Shown here piece by piece: positions 27,801 through 33,800 of a stretch of DNA of 64,000 bases. The DNA is taken from assembly GCA_022414725.1 (NCBI GenBank), contig CM039465.1:20784613-20848612 (forward strand). Direction: 5' to 3'. The notes beneath the pieces are model-generated. The model saw only the letters and a program-made list of their open reading frames with translations. It had not been told where the DNA came from and made no database searches. The position numbers and the translations under genes were made by a program. Every line of letters begins with the position of its first letter. The stretch's first letter is position 1. This DNA is from Microglena sp. YARC (Eukaryota; Chlorophyta; Chlorophyceae; Chlamydomonadales; Chlamydomonadaceae).

Positions 27801-30800
27801 ATGAAATGCAAATACACAAAATGAAACAAACAATTCCAAGGCAACCCCCAAAATATTAAATATTAAATTTTAAATTAAAAACCGAATTCAAACGTATTCT
27901 TACTTCTGTGTCCAGGAGGAGGCGAGCAAGAGGACTATATACAAACCAAATCAAATTGAAAATCGAATTCAAACTTATTCTTGCCTCTGTGTTCAGGACG
28001 AGCCTAGTGAAGATGACCATAGACGTACCAAATATAATTAAAATTAAAATTCAGATGTATTCTTGCCTGTGTGGCCAGGAGGAGCCTAGTGAAGACGACC
28101 ATATACATACCAAATCAAAATTCAAATTCAAATTCAAATTCAGATGTATTCTTGCCTCTGTGGCCAGCAGGAGGTTACCGAAGATGACCATATACATACC
28201 AAATCAAAATTCAAATTCAAATTCAGATGTAGTCTTGCTTCTGTGCCCAGGAGGAGCCGAGTGAAGACGACCATAGGCATGCCAAATCAAATTGTAATTC
28301 AAATTGTGTCCAGGAGGAGGCAAGCAAGGACGACCATAGACATGCCAAATCAAATTCAAATTTAAATTGTGTCCAGGAGGAGGCGAGCGAGGGTGACCAT
28401 AGGTCTACCAAATCAAATTCAAATTATGTCCAGGAGGAGGCAAGCGAGGACGGCCATAGACATGCCAATCCAAATTCAAATTCAAATTGTGTCCTGGAGG
28501 AGGCGAACGAAGACGATCATAGACATGCCAAATCAAATACAAATTGTGTCCAGGAGGAGGCAAGCGAGGACGACCATAGACATGCCACAGCTGAGGCCGA
28601 GAATGTGTACAGCCAACTAAGCACGCAGGAAGTGGTGCTGAAGTACGTTGCTCCTCGGACCAAGCAGCGAGCCGAGCGTGACAGTCAGGAATCGGGAAAA
28701 ATTGTTTGCTTTAGCGGATGCTTTGTAGATTCGCTGCCCCTTGAGAACACAGGAAAGCCAAAATTCTTTGTTTGCCACAGGTAGGTTTAGTGAATGTGTT
28801 TGTGCATGAGGTTGGTGTGGTTGCCTGGTGCTGGTGCTTGGTTGGTTGGTTGGTTGGTTGGTTGGCGCAAGCAGGTGTCATCCCCTTGATAACACCTAAA
28901 TGCTAAACTTCTTTGTTTGTCACAGGTGAGTTTGATGAATATGTTTGTGCATGGGGTTAGTATGGTTGGCTGGTGCCGGTGCATGCTTGCGTACTTGCTT
29001 GCTTGCTTGCTTGCTTTGCAATCAAACACACAAAGACTATAACAACTGTGTTCACCTGCAGATGGGCTTCTCCTTTTTCAGAGCTCATACGTGCACTGTG
29101 TAGCTTTTTTGGCGTGTCGTCCAGCCAACTACCCCTCAGTAGTCTGGACTGGGGGGAAGCAGAGAACGAGATGATCTTTGTTGATTTCCTGGCCTGCCAG
29201 TTCTCTGAGATTGGAAAGCTCTTGTCCACTCTTGCTCTGGGACTTGACACAACCAAAACCAAGCAGGTGAGAAAGAGAGAGAGGGTTGGTTGCATGAACT
29301 CAGAAAATCATAGCCGTGCACACCTTAGGGATTGACACAACCAAAACCAAGCAGGTGAGAAAGAGAGAGAGGGTTTGTTGCATGAACTCAGAAAATCATA
29401 GCCGTGCACACCTTAGGGATTGAAACAACCAAAACCAAGCAGGTGAGATAGACACGGCACTTTTTGTTTAGGGTTTAGGGTTTTAGGAAGGATACGGCAC
29501 TCTTTGTTTAGGGCTTAAGATTTGGGGGTTTTGGAAGGACACAGCATCTTTTGTTTAGGGTTCAGAATTTTAGGAAGGACTCAGCCCTTTTTGTTTAGGG
29601 TTTTAGGTAGGACACGGCACTTGTTGTATAGCGTTTCAAGTTTTAGGAAGGACAAAACACATTTTGTTAGGTTTAGAGTTTTAAGAAGGACAAATAACCA
29701 CTTACCGCATTCTATTTCACAGGTTGTTCGCAGCTGCTCCAAGACACTGCCCATCACCAGCACCATCACCACCACCATGTACCCACTACCATCATCACCA
29801 CCACCACCACCATCGTACACAGGTCGTACGCAGCTGCTCCAAGACTCTTCTAGTCATGGACAGCCATGCCGATGTGATGCGTGAGAGTGCTTGCCTCTAC
29901 CAACTATGGACGGTTTTGTCGGTCCCCAAGCCTGAGGCTGCTAAGGGCCCTGCTCTGGACGCTGTCCCTGGCTTAGATGACCGGTTACAGGTCAGTGTCT
30001 TTTTTTCAGAAATCTGGAGGTCATTTTGGTAGCCACAAGTGTTGGTGCAACCTCTGCTGGCATGGCCTAGACCCGGGGCCTAGACCTCTGTAATACAGGT
30101 GTGTGTGTTTGTTGTCTGTTATGAATTTAAACAGAAGAAGTATTCTTCAGAATAAGCATACTTCAGTAGTCTTTCTGTTGTTGTTTCCGTCTTTCTGTCG
30201 TCCCTAGCTTAGATGCCCGGATACAGGCGTGTATGTATGTCAGTATTCTTAAGTAGTCTTTCTGTTGTTGTTTCTGTCTTTCTGTTGTTGTTTCCGTCTT
30301 TCTGTTGTTGTTTCTGTCTTTCTGTTGTTGTTTCTGTCTTTCTGTTGTTGTTTCCGTCTTTCTGTTGTTGTTTCTGTCTTTCTGTTGTTGTTTTGTCTTT
30401 CTGTCTTTCTGTTGTTGTTTCTGTCTTTCTGTTGTTGTTTCTGTCTTTCTGTTGTTGTTTCCGTCTTTCTGTTGTTGTTTCTGTCTTTCTGTTGTTGTTT
30501 CCGTCTTTCTGTTGTTGTTTCTGTCTTTCTGTTGTTGTTTCGTCTTTCTGTTGTTGTTTCTGTCTTTCTGTTGTTGTTTCCGTCTTTCTGTTGTTGTTTC
30601 TGTCTTTCTGTTGTTGTTTCCGTCTTTCTGTTGTTGTTTCTGTCTTTCTGTTGTTGTTTCTGTCTTTCTGTTGTTGTTTCTGTCTTTCTGTTGTTGTTTT
30701 CTGTCTTTCTGTTGTTGTTTCTGTCTTTCTGTCTTTCTGTTGTGTTTCTGTCTTTCTGTTGTTGTTTCCGTCTTTCTGTTGTTGTTTCCGTCTTTCTGTT

Positions 30801-33800
30801 GTTGTTTCTGTCTTTCTGTTGTTGTTTCCGTCTTTCTGTTGTTGTTTCTGTCTTTCTGTTGTTGTTTCTGTCTTTCTGTTGTTGTTTCTGTCTTTCTGTT
30901 GTTGTTTCTGTCTTTCTGTTGTTGTTTCTGTCTTTCTGTTGTTGTTTCCGTCTTTCTGTTGTTGTTTCTGTCTTTCTGTTGTTGTTTCTGTCTTTCTGTT
31001 GTTGTTTCTGTCTTTCTGTTGTTGTTTCGTCTTTCTGTTGTTTGTTTCCGTCTTTCTGTTGTTGTTTCTGTCTTTCTGTTGTTGTTTCTGTCTTTCTGTT
31101 GTTGTTTGTCTTTCTGTTGTTGTTTCTGTCTTTCTGTTGTTGTTTCTGTCTTTCTGTTGTTGTTTTGTCTTTCTGTTGTTGTTTCTGTCTTTCTGTTGTT
31201 GTTTCTGTCTTTCTGTTGTTGTTTCTGTCTTTCTGTTGTTGTTTCTGTCTTTCTGTTGTTGTTTCTGTCTTTCTGTTGTTGTTTCCGTCTTTCTGTTGTT
31301 GTTTCTGTCTTTCTGTTGTTGTTTCTGTCTTTCTGTTGTTGTTTCTGTCTTTCTGTTGTTGTTTCTGTCTTTCTGTTGTTGTTTCCGTCTTTCTGTTGTT
31401 GTTTCCGTCTTTCTGTTGTTGTTTCTGTCTTTCTGTTGTTGTTTCTGTCTTTCTGTTGTTGTTTCTGTCTTTCTGTTGTTGTTTCTGTCTTTCTGTTGTT
31501 GTTTCTGTCTTTCTGTCTTTTGTTGTTTTCCGTCTTTCTGTTGTTGTTTCTGTCTTTCTGTTGTTGTTTCTGTCTTTCTGTTGTTGTTTCTGTCTTTCTG
31601 TTGTTTTTTCCGTCTTTCTGTTGTTGTTTCTGTCTTTCTGTTGTTGTTTCCGTCTTTCTGTTGTTGTTTCCGTCTTTCTGTTGTTGTTTCCGTCTTTCTG
31701 TTGTTGTTTCTGTCTTTCTGTTGTTGTTTCTGTCTTTCTGTTGTTGTTTCTGTCTTTCTGTTGTTGTTTCCGTCTTTCTGTTGTTGTTTCTGTCTTTCTG
31801 TTGTTGTTTCCGTCTTTCTGTTGTTGTTTCTGTCTTTCTGTTGTTGTCACTGTCTTTCTGTTGTTGTTTCTGTCTTTCTGTTGTTGTTTCTGTCTTTCTG
31901 TTGTTGTTTCTGTCTTTCTGTTGTTGTTTCCGTCTTTCTGTTGTTGTTTCTGTCTTTCTGTTGTTGTTTCTGTCTTTCTGTTGTTGTTTCCGTCTTTCTG
32001 TTGTTGTTTCCGTCTTTCTGTTGTTGTTTCTGTCTTTCTGTTGTTGTTTCCGTCTTTCTGTTGTTGTTTCTGTCTTTCTGTTGTTGTTTCTGTCTTTCTG
32101 TTGTTGTTTCTGTTGTTGTTTGTCTTTCTGTTGTTGTTTCTGTCTTTCTGTTGTTGTTTCCGTCTTTCTGTTGTTGTTTCCGTCTTTCTGTTGTTGTTTC
32201 TGTCTTTCTGTTGTTGTTTCTGTCTTTCTGTTGTTGTTTCCGTCTTTCTGTTGTTGTTTCTGTCTTTCTGTTGTTGTTTTCTGTCTTTCTGTTGTTGTTT
32301 CTGTCTTTCTGTTGTTGTTTCTGTCTTTCTGTTGTTGTTGTTTCCGTCTTTCTGTTGTTGTTTCTGTCTTTCTGTTGTTGTTTCCTGTCTTTCTGTTGTT
32401 GTTTCGTCTTTCTGTTGTTGTTTCCGTCTTTCTGTTGTTGTTTCTGTCTTTCTGTTGTTGTTTTCTGTCTTTCTGTTGTTGTTTCTGTCTTTCTGTTGTT
32501 GTTTCTGTCTTTCTGTTGTTGTTTCCGTCTTTCTGTTGTTGTTTCTGTCTTTCTGTTGTTGTTTCCGTCTTTCTGTTGTTGTTTCTGTCTTTCTGTCTGT
32601 TGTTTCTGTCTTTCTTTTTCTTTCTGTCTTTCTGTTGTTGTTTCCGTCTTTCTGTTGTTGTTTCTGTCTTTCTGTTGTTGTTTCCGTCTTTCTGTTGTTG
32701 TTTCTGTCTTTCTGTTGTTGTTTCTGTCTTTCTGTTGTTGTTTCTGTCTTTCTGTTGTTGTTTCTGTCTTTCTGTTGTTGTTTTCCGTCTTTCTGTCTTT
32801 CTGTTGTTGTTTCTGTCTTTCTGTTGTTGTTTCTGTCTTTCTGTTGTTGTTTTGCGTTTTCTGTCTGTTTCTGTTGTTGTTCTCCGTCTTTCTGTTGTTG
32901 TTTCTGTCTTTCTGTTGTTGTTTCCGTCTTTCTGTTGTTGTTTCCGTCTTTCTGTTGTTGTTTCTGTCTTTCTGTTGTTGTTTCCGTCTTTCTGTTGTTG
33001 TTTCTGTATTTCTGTTGTTGTTTCCGTTTTTCTGTTGTTGTTTCTGTCTTTCTGTTGTTGTTTCCGTCTTTCTGTTGTTTCTGTCTTTCTGTTGTTGTTT
33101 CCGTATTTGTGTTGTTGTTTCTGTATTTCTGTTGTTGTTTTGGTGACAGGTGTGTATGTATGTTGTCTGTTATGAATGTAAACAGGAGAGTGTGCCAACC
33201 GAATGTAAACAGATCCTGTTCAAGTACAGTCGATAGGTGTGTATGTATGTTGTATGTTATGAATGTAAACAGGTGAGTGTACCAACAGTAAACAGAAGAG
33301 TGCAAACAGAAGAGTGTAAACTTATGTTTATGAATGTAAGCAGAAGAGTGTACCAACCGAAGAACAGATCCTGTTCAAGTGCAGTCGATAGGTATGTATG
33401 TAGGTCAGTATGCTTCCTGTCTTTCTGTTGATTTCCCTCATGTTAGTGTATATATTTGTTGTTGTTTATGGTTACAGTCCACGGTTACAGTCCATGGTTA
33501 CAGTCCAGAGTAGCCAAAAAGAAAAGAATACAAAAGTGTCATCCCCCAAGCCTGAGGCTGCTAAGGGCCCTGCCCTAGATGCTGTCCCTGGCTTAGATGA
33601 CCAGTTGTAGGTGTGTATGTATGTTAGTATTCTTCCTGTATATTTGTTGTTTTCCCTCACGTTAGTCAGAAGATGTGTGTGTGAGAGTATGCATGTGTGT
33701 GTGAGTGTGAGAGAGCATGTGTGTGTAGATGCTGTCCCTGGCTTAGATCACCAGTTGTAGGTGTGTATGTATGTTAGCATTCTTCCTGTATATCTTTTGT

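Noticed and set aside
30163..33356. About 1000-codon frames ([12 protein letters not shown] or [12 protein letters not shown]) on both strands
   Set aside because: Artefacts of the 21-bp minisatellite.
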